From: Prevotella sp.
GTDB taxonomy: Bacteria > Bacteroidota > Bacteroidia > Bacteroidales > Bacteroidaceae
DNA length: 47,571 nt
Direction of reading: 5' to 3'
Assembly (NCBI GenBank): GCA_017389705.1
Contig: JAFPEE010000063.1
Span: 1-47,571, forward strand
A program made the position numbers and the translations under genes. The notes beneath the pieces are model-generated. The model was given only the letters and a program-made list of their open reading frames with translations. It ran no database searches and had not been told where the DNA came from. Position 1 is the stretch's first letter. Each line of letters opens with the position of its first letter. Of this stretch, positions 1 to 7,790 are shown piece after piece.

Positions 1-143
1 AGATGGTTGCAAGCGCCATGGCGCGCACCCTGATGCGAGTTTTCCCCAAGGCCACCTTCAAGATGGGCGACTCGTACACCATGAACTGCAAGGCCGAAGA
101 TATCTACAACCCAGAAACCGAAGAAGAGGAGGAAAAGGTATGA
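1..143 (+). CDS. C-terminal fragment of an unidentified protein (partial)
   Basis: An open frame enters from the left edge and stops at the TGA at 141-143. In the frame starting at base 3 it gives about 46 residues, with a basic stretch (MARTLMRVFPKATFKMG) followed by a strongly acidic tail of consecutive Glu residues ending EEKV. The codon use resembles that of neighbouring genes, and a possible terminator hairpin follows at 181-206, so this is probably the true 3' end of a gene. I do not recognise the family. The ATG at 3-5 is not necessarily the start, since the frame is open to the window edge. Confidence 0.5.
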   Translation, partial: MVASAMARTLMRVFPKATFKMGDSYTMNCKAEDIYNPETEEEEEKV

Positions 144-180
144 ATTAGATTTGTTTTAGGTTTAACGAATTGTTTGTGGG

Positions 181-218
181 GTTCCCCGTCCGTGAGGATA
201 GGGAACTTTGCCTTTTTG
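181..218 (+). terminator. Probable rho-independent terminator
   Basis: A hairpin pairs GTTCCC (181-186) with GGGAAC (201-206). Inner pairing of GTCC with GGAT extends it around a GTGA loop, with one mismatch. A T-rich stretch follows (TTTGCCTTTTTG). It would end transcription of the gene at the left edge. Confidence 0.5.
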
Positions 219-262
219 AGCTGTTTTTTAACCTTTTTCTTTTTCATGCCGGAAACTTTTCG

Positions 263-270
263 TAACTTTG
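263..270 (+). promoter_or_regulatory. Bacteroidetes -7 promoter element (TAACTTTG)
   Basis: TAACTTTG matches the TAnnTTTG consensus and lies 24 bases before the ATG at 295. The -33 region is only T-rich. The box overlaps a TTG that would otherwise extend the downstream reading frame to 268, which argues for starting translation at 295. Confidence 0.6.
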
Positions 271-294
271 AAAATCAAAGTAAACATAGTCCGT

Positions 295-1503
295 ATGATA
301 AACTTCAGGCCAAAGATTCAGAACTCGTGGGGGAAGGGATTCCTCACCAGTCTGATGGGTACTACGATATCGATTCTGCTGACGTTCGGAACGTCGGCAC
401 TGGTTGAGAGCAAGCAGAAGGCTGACACCCAGCGGCAGACGGCCATGATGGTGATTCACGATATCGATGTGTGCATCGACCAGATGGAAGAGATGGCCAA
501 GGATGAGGAGAAGATGAACAATGCCATGCAGTATGTTCTGGCCCATCAGGACCAGATAGTATCACTGTCCGAGGACACCATCGCATTGGCGATGAGAATG
601 TTGACCGACTACGATCCTAATCACTCCATCTTCGACGATGCCAAGGAGAATATTTTCAAAAGCAGTCAGGACATCTGGAGCAATCTGGACAACATGGCCT
701 TCATTGATAATATGGAGAATTTCTATGATCAAAGAAGGGAGATTAAGGGTCATATGGCGAAAAACCCGCTTTTTATTCATCCCATCTCCTATGATGATTA
801 TTACGAGATGACTATCAATTCAAATGGTTACATTCTCGACGAGGCTGCTGTCTTAAAAGAAAAGCTGAAGGATTCCAGGGTAAAGTTTTACATCGACGTT
901 TCTTCAGCCCGGACAAGATTATACCGTATCTTTGCACAAAGTTGGAAGGATATCAGTGACCGCAACAAGTTCATCATGAATATCAGTGACGAGGAGCTGG
1001 CTGAGTATATCAAGAACAGCCAGCTTAGCGGAAGTCCTATCAGCAAGCACGAACTGATGGGACAATGGGAACGCGAGGTGAACGGTAACGAGCACTATTA
1101 TTATGAATTTCTGGAAGAAGACTCCTTCTGCATAAAGAATGTGACGCTATATCCTAATCCTGTTTATAATAATGATATTATTGTGACGTATATCTATGGC
1201 GGAAAATGGAGTCTCAAGAACGACACGCTGTTTATGATATGCGCTCCGAGATCAGCAGAAGTCAAATTAGACACGTCGCGTATTACCTACAGGCCGGAGA
1301 TGCGTGATTCAGTGAGGAGTATCATCAGGAAAGTGGACATAGCGGCATGGAAAGAATCGCTACGGAAATCGCTTGAGAGAGACAGGCGCGACACCTTCCC
1401 CGTGACGACCAACCAGGCGCGTGACAAGATTGAAATGATCGAGAGCCGCGACAAAGACGGCAATGTCAAGAGCCGATACCTGAAGCGCGTCAAGGACAAA
1501 TAA
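295..1503 (+). CDS. Membrane-anchored protein of unknown function
   Basis: This 402-residue protein starts at ATG 295; the longer TTG start at 268 falls inside the promoter -7 box. A basic N-terminus is followed by one hydrophobic segment (about residues 16-36, LTSLMGTTISILLTFGTSAL) and then a long hydrophilic region beginning with Gln/Lys/Glu-rich helix (VESKQKADTQRQ), possibly coiled coil. The architecture, one N-terminal membrane helix followed by a helical region, resembles the small Bacteroidota membrane-protein families typified by DUF6090, but this is a shape comparison only. No catalytic motif is visible. It has its own promoter and is separated by 173 bases from the tat operon, so there is no clear functional link to it. 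Confidence 0.75.
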   Translation: MINFRPKIQNSWGKGFLTSLMGTTISILLTFGTSALVESKQKADTQRQTAMMVIHDIDVCIDQMEEMAKDEEKMNNAMQYVLAHQDQIVSLSEDTIALAMRMLTDYDPNHSIFDDAKENIFKSSQDIWSNLDNMAFIDNMENFYDQRREIKGHMAKNPLFIHPISYDDYYEMTINSNGYILDEAAVLKEKLKDSRVKFYIDVSSARTRLYRIFAQSWKDISDRNKFIMNISDEELAEYIKNSQLSGSPISKHELMGQWEREVNGNEHYYYEFLEEDSFCIKNVTLYPNPVYNNDIIVTYIYGGKWSLKNDTLFMICAPRSAEVKLDTSRITYRPEMRDSVRSIIRKVDIAAWKESLRKSLERDRRDTFPVTTNQARDKIEMIESRDKDGNVKSRYLKRVKDK

Positions 1504-1526
1504 CGCTCGAGAAAACTCCAAATAAA

Positions 1527-1558
1527 TTTGGTTTTCTACTCGCTTATTCGTAATTTTG
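1527..1558 (+). promoter_or_regulatory. Upstream promoter of the tat operon
   Basis: A TTTG -33 box (1527-1530) and TAATTTTG -7 box (1551-1558) are separated by 20 bases. An inverted repeat (TTTGACC / GGTCAAA, 1555-1571) overlaps the end of the -7 box, so this promoter may be under operator control. Confidence 0.6.
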
Positions 1559-1571
1559 ACCCTTGGTCAAA
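1555..1571. promoter_or_regulatory. Inverted repeat, candidate operator
   Basis: Perfect 7-bp arms TTTGACC (1555-1561) and GGTCAAA (1565-1571) flank a 3-base spacer. The repeat straddles the predicted transcription start of the upstream tat promoter. No T tract follows, so it is more likely a protein-binding site than a terminator. Confidence 0.4.
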
Positions 1572-1612
1572 GTAGGATGCACCTTGTAAATGAAAGAAAA
1601 ACGTGTTTTTTC

Positions 1613-1643
1613 TTTGCATTTCGCTCGGTTTTCACTACTTTTG
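1613..1643 (+). promoter_or_regulatory. Proximal promoter of the tat operon
   Basis: TTTG (1613-1616) and TACTTTTG (1636-1643) are spaced by 19 bases and lie 34 bases before the tatA ATG at 1677. This is the second of two tandem promoters in front of tatA. Confidence 0.7.
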
Positions 1644-1676
1644 CAAGCAAATATAACTAAAAACATATCGGAAAAG

Positions 1677-1895
1677 ATGTTTGGATTAGGAATGCAAGAA
1701 ATTATCGTCATAGCACTCATCGTGCTGCTGCTGTTCGGTGGAAAGAAGATTCCGGAGCTGATGAAAGGCCTTGGCAAAGGCGTCAGAAGCTTCAAGGACG
1801 GCATGAAGGAGATTGACACGGACAACAAGGAAGATGCCACTGCAACACCACACGCTGAAAGAGAAAACAGCCGCGAGCCCGAAGCCAACAGCTGA
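1677..1895 (+). CDS. tatA: Sec-independent protein translocase subunit TatA/E
   Basis: A 72-residue pore-forming subunit of the twin-arginine translocase, which exports folded proteins across the inner membrane. It shows the family pattern: a short N-terminus (MFGLGMQE), one membrane helix (about 7-20, [14 protein letters not shown]), the hinge, then an amphipathic helix with the conserved [10 protein letters not shown] and [11 protein letters not shown] motifs, and an acidic low-complexity tail. Start ATG 1677 sits just after the proximal promoter; the in-frame upstream codons lie inside the promoter region. tatC begins one base after the stop. No separate TatB is seen, as in many Bacteroidota, so TatA probably serves both roles. 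Confidence 0.95.
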   Translation: MFGLGMQEIIVIALIVLLLFGGKKIPELMKGLGKGVRSFKDGMKEIDTDNKEDATATPHAERENSREPEANS

Positions 1896-1896
1896 G

Positions 1897-2631
1897 ATGT
1901 CCTTCTGGGATCATCTGGATGTGCTGCGCTCGTCGCTCATCCGCATGGCTCTGGCTGTGGTAGTGTTTGCCGTCGTGGCATTTCTGATGAAGGACGAGCT
2001 GTTCAGCATTGTGCTGGCTCCGCGAAGTGGCGACTTCGTGACCTACCGGTGGCTGGGTGCTGAGGACTTCAGCCTGCACCTGATGAATACAGGACTGACA
2101 GAACAGTTCATGATTCACATGCGAACGGCGATGTATGCCGGTCTGCTGGTGGCTTCACCTTATATATTATATGAGCTGTTTCGCTTCGTCAGTCCCGGGC
2201 TCTACAGTCATGAGCGTCGCTATGCCCTCTGGATAGTGGGAGCAGCCTACCTGATGTTCATCGTCGGGACGCTGGTAAACTACTTCGTGGTATTCCCGCT
2301 GACGGTACGTTTCCTGGGCACTTATCAGGTGTCGCCTGACGTAGCCAACATGCTGACCTTGCAGTCGTATATCGATACGCTGCTGGGGATGAGCCTGGTG
2401 ATGGGAGTGGTCTTCGAGCTGCCGGTAGTCTGCGGACTCTTAGGGCGCTTGGGACTGGTGACCAACCAGCTGATGAGCCAATACAGGAGACACGCCCTGG
2501 TGGCGATTCTCATCGTGGCAGCCATCATCACGCCAACGACGGATGTGTTTACGCTCTTTGTCGTGGCCCTGCCCATCTACCTGCTGTATGAGGTAAGCAT
2601 CTGGATTGTAAGAATGACTAAACAAATATAA
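1897..2631 (+). CDS. tatC: Sec-independent protein translocase subunit TatC
   Basis: TatC is the multispanning receptor for twin-arginine signal peptides. The protein opens with the diagnostic MSFWDHLDVLRSSLIRM sequence, carries the conserved FRFVSPGLYSHERR loop after the second helix, and has about six membrane helices over 244 residues, which is the usual length. Start ATG 1897 follows the tatA stop by one base; an in-frame ATG at 1834 inside tatA would add a 21-residue hydrophilic extension that the family does not need. The next gene starts one base after the stop. The two downstream products carry twin-arginine motifs, so this operon seems to encode a translocase together with clients. 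Confidence 0.95.
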   Translation: MSFWDHLDVLRSSLIRMALAVVVFAVVAFLMKDELFSIVLAPRSGDFVTYRWLGAEDFSLHLMNTGLTEQFMIHMRTAMYAGLLVASPYILYELFRFVSPGLYSHERRYALWIVGAAYLMFIVGTLVNYFVVFPLTVRFLGTYQVSPDVANMLTLQSYIDTLLGMSLVMGVVFELPVVCGLLGRLGLVTNQLMSQYRRHALVAILIVAAIITPTTDVFTLFVVALPIYLLYEVSIWIVRMTKQI

Positions 2632-2632
2632 T

Positions 2633-4135
2633 ATGCTAAGAAAGATTAGAATAACACTGGCCACCGTGATGATGCTTGGCCTGACATGGCTCTTCGTCGA
2701 CTTCACGGGAACGGCCCACCATCTGGCGGGAGGACTGGCGAAGTTGCAACTCCTGGAGGCCGTACTGGCGCTGAACTTCATCGTTATCGCCTTCCTGCTG
2801 GTGCTGACGCTGGCATGTGGTCGCATCTACTGCAGCGTCATCTGCCCATTAGGCATCCTGCAAGACCTCTTCGGGTGGTTGGGGAAGAAGCGTAAGAAGA
2901 ACCGCTACACCTACTCGAAGGCGCATGTATGGATGCGCATCGTTTTCCTTATTGCCATGTTTCTTGCCCTGCTGATGGGCATAAGCACCGTCGTACAGCT
3001 GCTGGCCCCCTACTCTACCTATGGCGTCATTGCCACCAACCTGCTGCAACCGGTCTATCAGGCTGGCAACAACGTGCTGGCAGCCATCGCAGAGCACTAC
3101 GACAGCTATGCCTTCTACCACTCGGAGATATGGCTGCGCTCAGCCGTCTCGCTGGCTATTGCCGTCGTCCTGTTGTTGCTGCTGGCAGTGCTGGCGTGGC
3201 GCAACGGACGAACCTACTGTAACACCATCTGCCCTATCGGTACGCTGCTGGGAATGTTCTCGCGGTTCTCGTTCCTGAAGATCAACTTCGACGTGGAGAA
3301 GTGTAAGAACTGCTCGCTCTGCACCAAGAACTGCAAGGCCTCCTGCATCGACTACAAGACGCATACCGTCGATGCCACCCGCTGCGTGGTATGTGGCGAC
3401 TGCATCAATGTATGCAAGCACGGGGCGCTGAAATATGACCACAGCAAGGGGACGGTTCTTGCGGTGTCATCCCATGACTCAGAAGAACCGTCTCCACAAG
3501 GCGGACCACAAGGCGGTCGTCGCTCGTTCCTGCTGAGCACAGCCCTGCTGGCTACTGCCGCCCTGGCCCAAGAGAAGAAGAAGGTGGACGGAGGACTGGC
3601 AGAGATAGAAGAGAAGGTAGCTCCTGAGCGCCAGACTCCCCTCACCCCGCCGGGCTCGCTGTCTGCCAAGAATATGGCCCTGCGCTGTACGGGTTGTCAG
3701 CTGTGCATCTCGGAGTGTCCTAACCAGGTGCTGCGTCCCTCAGACAACCTGATGCACCTGATGAAGCCCGTCATGAGCTATGAGCGCGGCTATTGCCGTC
3801 CTGAGTGTAACCGCTGCTCCGAGGTGTGTCCTGCCGGTGCCATCAAGCCCATCCAGAAGGAGATGAAAGCCTCTACGCAGATAGGCCATGCGGTATGGAT
3901 CAAGAAGAACTGTCTGCCTCTGACTGACGGAGTAGAGTGTGGCAACTGTGCCCGCCACTGTCCTGCCGGAGCTATTGAGATGGTGCCGTCAGACCCTGAC
4001 GACGAGGAGTCTGCATACGTGCCCGCTGTCAACGAGGCGCGCTGCATAGGCTGTGGGGCATGCGAGTACCTATGCCCTGCACGCCCATTCTCTGCTATTT
4101 ATGTGGAAGGTCACGAAGTTCATAAAGAGATATAA
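2633..4135 (+). CDS. Membrane polyferredoxin (NapH/CcoG-like) with an internal twin-arginine motif
   Basis: A 500-residue membrane-bound iron-sulfur protein that probably passes electrons across or along the inner membrane. Four hydrophobic helices (about 5-25, 41-63, 98-125, 167-188) are paired with NapH-type CxxxCP motifs (CSVICPLG, CNTICPIG). A first pair of ferredoxin clusters follows (CKNCSLCTKNC; CVVCGDCINVC). At R296-R297 there is GGRRSFLLSTALLATAALA, a complete Tat-signal-like segment in mid-protein. After it come further Cys-rich cluster motifs (CTGCQLCISEC, CNRCSEVCPAG, CGNCARHCPAG, CIGCGACEYLC). The C-terminal half may therefore be exported folded by Tat while the N-terminal half is inserted by Sec. 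It lies between tatC and a Tat-signal reductase, its probable electron partner. Confidence 0.88.
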   Translation: MLRKIRITLATVMMLGLTWLFVDFTGTAHHLAGGLAKLQLLEAVLALNFIVIAFLLVLTLACGRIYCSVICPLGILQDLFGWLGKKRKKNRYTYSKAHVWMRIVFLIAMFLALLMGISTVVQLLAPYSTYGVIATNLLQPVYQAGNNVLAAIAEHYDSYAFYHSEIWLRSAVSLAIAVVLLLLLAVLAWRNGRTYCNTICPIGTLLGMFSRFSFLKINFDVEKCKNCSLCTKNCKASCIDYKTHTVDATRCVVCGDCINVCKHGALKYDHSKGTVLAVSSHDSEEPSPQGGPQGGRRSFLLSTALLATAALAQEKKKVDGGLAEIEEKVAPERQTPLTPPGSLSAKNMALRCTGCQLCISECPNQVLRPSDNLMHLMKPVMSYERGYCRPECNRCSEVCPAGAIKPIQKEMKASTQIGHAVWIKKNCLPLTDGVECGNCARHCPAGAIEMVPSDPDDEESAYVPAVNEARCIGCGACEYLCPARPFSAIYVEGHEVHKEI

Positions 4136-4137
4136 CG

Positions 4138-5532
4138 ATGGATAGAAGAAATTTCCTTAAGATATTGGGTGGCGGTACGCTGGGGACTGCTGCTGTGCTG
4201 ACAGGCTGCAAGTCGAAGAGCGAAAGCCAGGCTGTGGAAGAATACAAGAAGCAGGTAGAGCCCCCCGTAGGCAAGATGACCTACCGCAAGAACAAGAGCA
4301 CCGGCGACAACGTGTCGCTGCTGGGCTATGGCATGATGCGCCTGCCGACAAAGGCAGACAATGACAACGAGTTCGACCAGGACATGATCAACAAGCAGGT
4401 GGACTACGCCATAGAGCATGGTCTGAACTACTTCGACACCAGCCCAGCGTACTGCAAAGGCCTGTCAGAGCGGTGTACGGGCATTGCCCTGAGTCGCCAT
4501 CAGCGCTCAGAGTATCTGATAGCCACCAAGCTCTCCAACTTCAGTCCTGACACCTGGAGCCGCGAGGCCTCGATACAGATGTACCACAACTCGATGAAGG
4601 AGCTGCAGGTGGACTACATCGACTACTACCTGCTGCACGGCATCGGCATGGGAGGCATGGAAGCACTCAACGGACGCTATATCGACAACGGCATCCTGGA
4701 CTATCTGGTAGAGGAGCGGAAGGCAGGACGCATACGCAACCTCGGATTCTCGTATCACGGCGACATCAAGGTCTTCGACTACCTGTTGTCGCAGCACAGC
4801 AAGTATCATTGGGACTTCGTGCAGATAGAGCTCAACTACCTGGACTGGAACTATGCCGACGAGATTAACGACCGCAATACCGACGCCAGCTACTTGTATG
4901 CCGAGCTGGAGAAACTGGCTATTCCTTCAGTCATCATGGAACCTCTGCTGGGAGGCCGACTGGCTAACCTGCCGCAGTATCTGGCGACGGAACTGAAGAA
5001 GCGCGACCCGGAACGCAGCGTTGCCTCATGGGCCTTCCGCTACGCAGGAACGCCCAAGGGCGTGCTGACAGTACTCTCAGGCATGACCTATATGGAACAC
5101 TTGAAGGACAATCTGCTCAGCTACTGCCCGCTGAAACCCTTGACGGAGGCAGAGTGCAACTACCTGCATGGAGAGGTGGCAGAGCGCATAGTAGGTGTGC
5201 AGGCCATTCCCTGTAACGACTGTAAATACTGCATGCCCTGCCCTTATGGCATCGACATCCCAGGCATCTTCGTACACTACAACAAGTGCAAGAACGAAGG
5301 CACCCTGCCCCGTCTGAAGATGGATGAGGAATACTGGAAGCTGCGCCGCAACTATCTCATCGGGCTGGACCGTGCCGTGCCGCGTCTGCGACAGGCAGAC
5401 CACTGCATAGGCTGCGGCCAGTGCGAGCCTCACTGTCCGCAGAACATCCGCATACCCCGCGAGTTGCATAAGATCAGTGAATTCGTGGAGGCCCTCAAGC
5501 AGAACTCGATATTAAATGACAAGAAAGGTTAG
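4138..5532 (+). CDS. Tat-exported lipoprotein aldo/keto reductase with a 4Fe-4S domain
   Basis: The 464-residue protein begins MDRRNFLKILGGG...LTGC, a twin-arginine signal with a lipobox; Cys24 would be lipidated. The middle (about 48-340) is an aldo/keto reductase barrel with the FDTSPAY motif (Asp and Tyr of the active site), ATKLSNF and LLHGIG. The C-terminus has two Cys groups: CNDCKYCMPCPYG (from Cys359) and CIGCGQCEPHCPQ (from Cys423), the latter a classic 4Fe-4S ferredoxin motif. It starts two bases after the polyferredoxin gene, so electrons may pass between the two products at the membrane. Substrate is unknown. The stop overlaps the end of the convergent flavoprotein gene by 4 bases. 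Confidence 0.92.
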   Translation: MDRRNFLKILGGGTLGTAAVLTGCKSKSESQAVEEYKKQVEPPVGKMTYRKNKSTGDNVSLLGYGMMRLPTKADNDNEFDQDMINKQVDYAIEHGLNYFDTSPAYCKGLSERCTGIALSRHQRSEYLIATKLSNFSPDTWSREASIQMYHNSMKELQVDYIDYYLLHGIGMGGMEALNGRYIDNGILDYLVEERKAGRIRNLGFSYHGDIKVFDYLLSQHSKYHWDFVQIELNYLDWNYADEINDRNTDASYLYAELEKLAIPSVIMEPLLGGRLANLPQYLATELKKRDPERSVASWAFRYAGTPKGVLTVLSGMTYMEHLKDNLLSYCPLKPLTEAECNYLHGEVAERIVGVQAIPCNDCKYCMPCPYGIDIPGIFVHYNKCKNEGTLPRLKMDEEYWKLRRNYLIGLDRAVPRLRQADHCIGCGQCEPHCPQNIRIPRELHKISEFVEALKQNSILNDKKG

Positions 5533-6713
5533 CGGCACTTGCCCACTATGCTGCAAGCCACCGTATAGGCGGTAGTCCACGCTGCCTGGAAGTTGAAGCC
5601 TCCCGTAATGCCGTCTACGTCAAGCACCTCGCCGGCAAAATAGAGGTTGTCCACATGACGGCTCTCCAGCGTAGAGGGATTGACAGCCTTCAGCGAAACG
5701 CCACCGCAGGTGACAAACTCATCCTTGAAAGGAGCACGCCCTGCCACCTGATAGGAATCATTCATCAGGACGTTGACCAGACGGTTGACGTCCTTCTTAT
5801 TCAGCTCTGCCCAGCGCATCTGGGCACGTTCGCCCAGGGCTTTCTCCAACAGGAAAGACCACAGGCGCTGTGGCAGGGCAAAGGGACTGAATGTCGGGAG
5901 CTGCTTCTGGGGGTTACGCATAGCCGTCTCGTACAACATCCCTTGTATCTCCTGCTCCGGCAGCTGCAGCCAGTTGATGCTCAGCGGAGCCTGATACTTA
6001 CGCTCTGCCAGGTGGCGGGCAGCATAGCTGGAGAGCTTCAGAATGGCAGGGCCACTCATGCCCCAATGGGTAATCAGCAACGGTCCCCCGGCACGGAACT
6101 TGGTACCTGGGACAGATGCCACCGCATCATTCACCACCAGACCCTGTAAGGAGGTCAGCCGGGCATCCTCTATGCGGAAGGTAAAAAGCGACGGCACGGG
6201 TGTCTCTATCTCATGGCCTACGTCTGCCAGCCAGCGCAGACCATCGCCTGTCGGTGAGCCTCCTGTCGTCACAGCGACGAAGTCAAAGTCTTGCACGTCA
6301 TCCAGCGACAGCACCTTCCTGCCCTTCTCTATCCGGACATGGTAGCGATGCGCCAAAGCCAGCAAGCAGTCTATGACGGCATGCGAGTCCTGTGCCTGAG
6401 GGAATACGCACTCGTCATCCTGTATGACCAGCGGCACTCCATGGTGCTCAAACCACCGATAGGCATCTTGCTGGGAGAAGACGTTAAACAGGCGTTTCAT
6501 CAGTCTGTGGCCTCGTGGATAGACAGCAGAGAAATCACGTACCTGACGAAACGTATTGGTGCAGTTGCAGCGGCCACCGCCACTCACCTCCACCTTCGCC
6601 AACACCCGCTGACTGCGCTCAAAGATGGTCACCTCCATCTCGGGCATCATCTCTTTCAGACTGGCAGCAAGGAAGAATCCTGCTGCCCCACCGCCTATGA
6701 TTGCTGTTTTCAT
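5529..6713 (-). CDS. FAD-dependent oxidoreductase, HI0933/BaiN-like family
   Basis: A 394-residue flavoprotein. It opens with the dinucleotide-binding signature MKTAIIGGGAAGFFLA and has the family motifs VSGGGRCNCTNT and VTTGGSPTGDG, with a C-terminal FAD-contacting stretch (LYFAGEVLDVDGITGGFNFQ). These identify the HI0933-like family; members reduce unsaturated bonds of steroid-like or other substrates in some bacteria, but no specific substrate can be read here. ATG 6713 is chosen because it starts directly at the Rossmann strand; upstream codons add an unrelated 9-residue extension. It is convergent with the aldo/keto reductase gene and overlaps it by 4 bases, with no terminator hairpin between them. 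Confidence 0.92.
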   Translation of the reverse strand: MKTAIIGGGAAGFFLAASLKEMMPEMEVTIFERSQRVLAKVEVSGGGRCNCTNTFRQVRDFSAVYPRGHRLMKRLFNVFSQQDAYRWFEHHGVPLVIQDDECVFPQAQDSHAVIDCLLALAHRYHVRIEKGRKVLSLDDVQDFDFVAVTTGGSPTGDGLRWLADVGHEIETPVPSLFTFRIEDARLTSLQGLVVNDAVASVPGTKFRAGGPLLITHWGMSGPAILKLSSYAARHLAERKYQAPLSINWLQLPEQEIQGMLYETAMRNPQKQLPTFSPFALPQRLWSFLLEKALGERAQMRWAELNKKDVNRLVNVLMNDSYQVAGRAPFKDEFVTCGGVSLKAVNPSTLESRHVDNLYFAGEVLDVDGITGGFNFQAAWTTAYTVACSIVGKCR

Positions 6714-6766
6714 GTCGCCAAAGGTACTAACAATCCACAAAATAAAGAAAATAATTCCTAATTTAT

Positions 6767-6797
6767 TTTGTATTTCCCTTAATTTATACTAATTTTG
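6767..6797 (+). promoter_or_regulatory. Promoter of the rhamnogalacturonan-type sugar operon
   Basis: TTTG (6767-6770), 19-base spacer and TAATTTTG (6790-6797), 28 bases before the first ATG at 6826. It is the only recognisable promoter before the five closely spaced genes up to 15103. Confidence 0.7.
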
Positions 6798-6825
6798 TAA
6801 TCTGAACTACTAAGACAATCCAAGT

Positions 6826-7770
6826 ATGAGCACTTATCAGGCAGATAACCAACGATATAGCAGTGGTATGCAATATACCCGCTGCGGACGTAGCGGCGTA
6901 CTGTTGCCCAAGGTCAGCCTGGGCATGTGGCATAACTTCGGAGCGGATGACGACTACCAGCGTTCCCGCAACATCCTCCGCTATGCCTTCGACCATGGTA
7001 TCACCCATTTCGACTTAGCCAACAACTACGGACCGCCCTATGGGTCGGCTGAGGAGACGCTGGGACGCGTGATGGATGACGACCTGCACCCTTACCGCGA
7101 CGAGCTGTTCATCGCTACCAAGGCAGGCTACGACATGTGGCCCGGACCCTATGGCAACTGGGGCTCCAGAAAATACCTCATGGCATCACTCGACCAGAGT
7201 CTGAAACGCATGCATCTCGACTATGTCGACCTGTTCTACTCACACCGCTACGACCCTGAGACGCCTCTCGACGAGACCCTGCAGGCTCTGGTCGATGTGG
7301 TACGACAGGGCAAGGTTCTCTATGTGGGCATCTCACGCTGGCCACTGGAAGCTACCAAGACTGCCATCCGTTATCTGCGCCAGCACGACGTACCCCTGCT
7401 CATCTACCAGGGACGACTGAACATGCTGGATCGCAGCCCACAGGAAGAAGGCATCCTGCAGCTATGCCAAGACGAGGGGGTAGGCTTCATCTCGTTTTCA
7501 CCCCTGGCACAGGGTCTGCTGACAGACCGCTACCTGAAGGGCATCCCTCAGGACTCGCGCATGGCCAAGGCCAAGTTCCTGCGCGCTGACATGCTTACCG
7601 ACGAGCTCCTGCAACAGCTCAAGGCATGGAATGCCGAGGCAGAGAGCAAAGGCAGGACACTGGCAGAACACGCCCTGCGCTGGATTCTCGACCAGCCGGG
7701 AACCACCTCCGTACTGGTAGGTGCCAGCAGCACGGAGCAGTTAGACAAGAACTTGAGATGCGTTTTGTAA
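6826..7770 (+). CDS. Aldo/keto reductase, YghZ/L-glyceraldehyde-3-phosphate reductase-like
   Basis: A 314-residue cytoplasmic NADPH-dependent aldo/keto reductase of the YghZ branch. Visible family features are RCGRSGVLLPKVSLGMWHNFG at the N-terminus, the active-site FDLANNYGPPYGSAEE (Asp and Tyr), the catalytic Lys in ATKAGYDMWPGPYG, the His in YSHRYDPETP, and the C-terminal NADPH-binding SVLVGASS. YghZ of E. coli reduces L-glyceraldehyde 3-phosphate and methylglyoxal. No signal peptide is present. As first gene of the operon it may act on an aldehyde or sugar released downstream by the glycosidases; that is inference. The GH2 gene begins 20 bases after the stop. Confidence 0.92.
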   Translation: MSTYQADNQRYSSGMQYTRCGRSGVLLPKVSLGMWHNFGADDDYQRSRNILRYAFDHGITHFDLANNYGPPYGSAEETLGRVMDDDLHPYRDELFIATKAGYDMWPGPYGNWGSRKYLMASLDQSLKRMHLDYVDLFYSHRYDPETPLDETLQALVDVVRQGKVLYVGISRWPLEATKTAIRYLRQHDVPLLIYQGRLNMLDRSPQEEGILQLCQDEGVGFISFSPLAQGLLTDRYLKGIPQDSRMAKAKFLRADMLTDELLQQLKAWNAEAESKGRTLAEHALRWILDQPGTTSVLVGASSTEQLDKNLRCVL

Positions 7771-7790
7771 CAAGAAAGACACGACAACGG

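Noticed and set aside
268-294. TTG start extending the 295-1503 gene upstream
   Set aside because: The TTG is part of the TAACTTTG -7 promoter box, so it would not be transcribed; ATG 295 is the first sensible start.
174-407. 77-residue frame before the 295 gene
   Set aside because: It crosses a probable terminator and promoter and overlaps the better-supported gene; no homology visible.
5655-6149. Plus-strand frame opposite the flavoprotein
   Set aside because: Shadow ORF; the minus strand encodes an intact HI0933-like protein.
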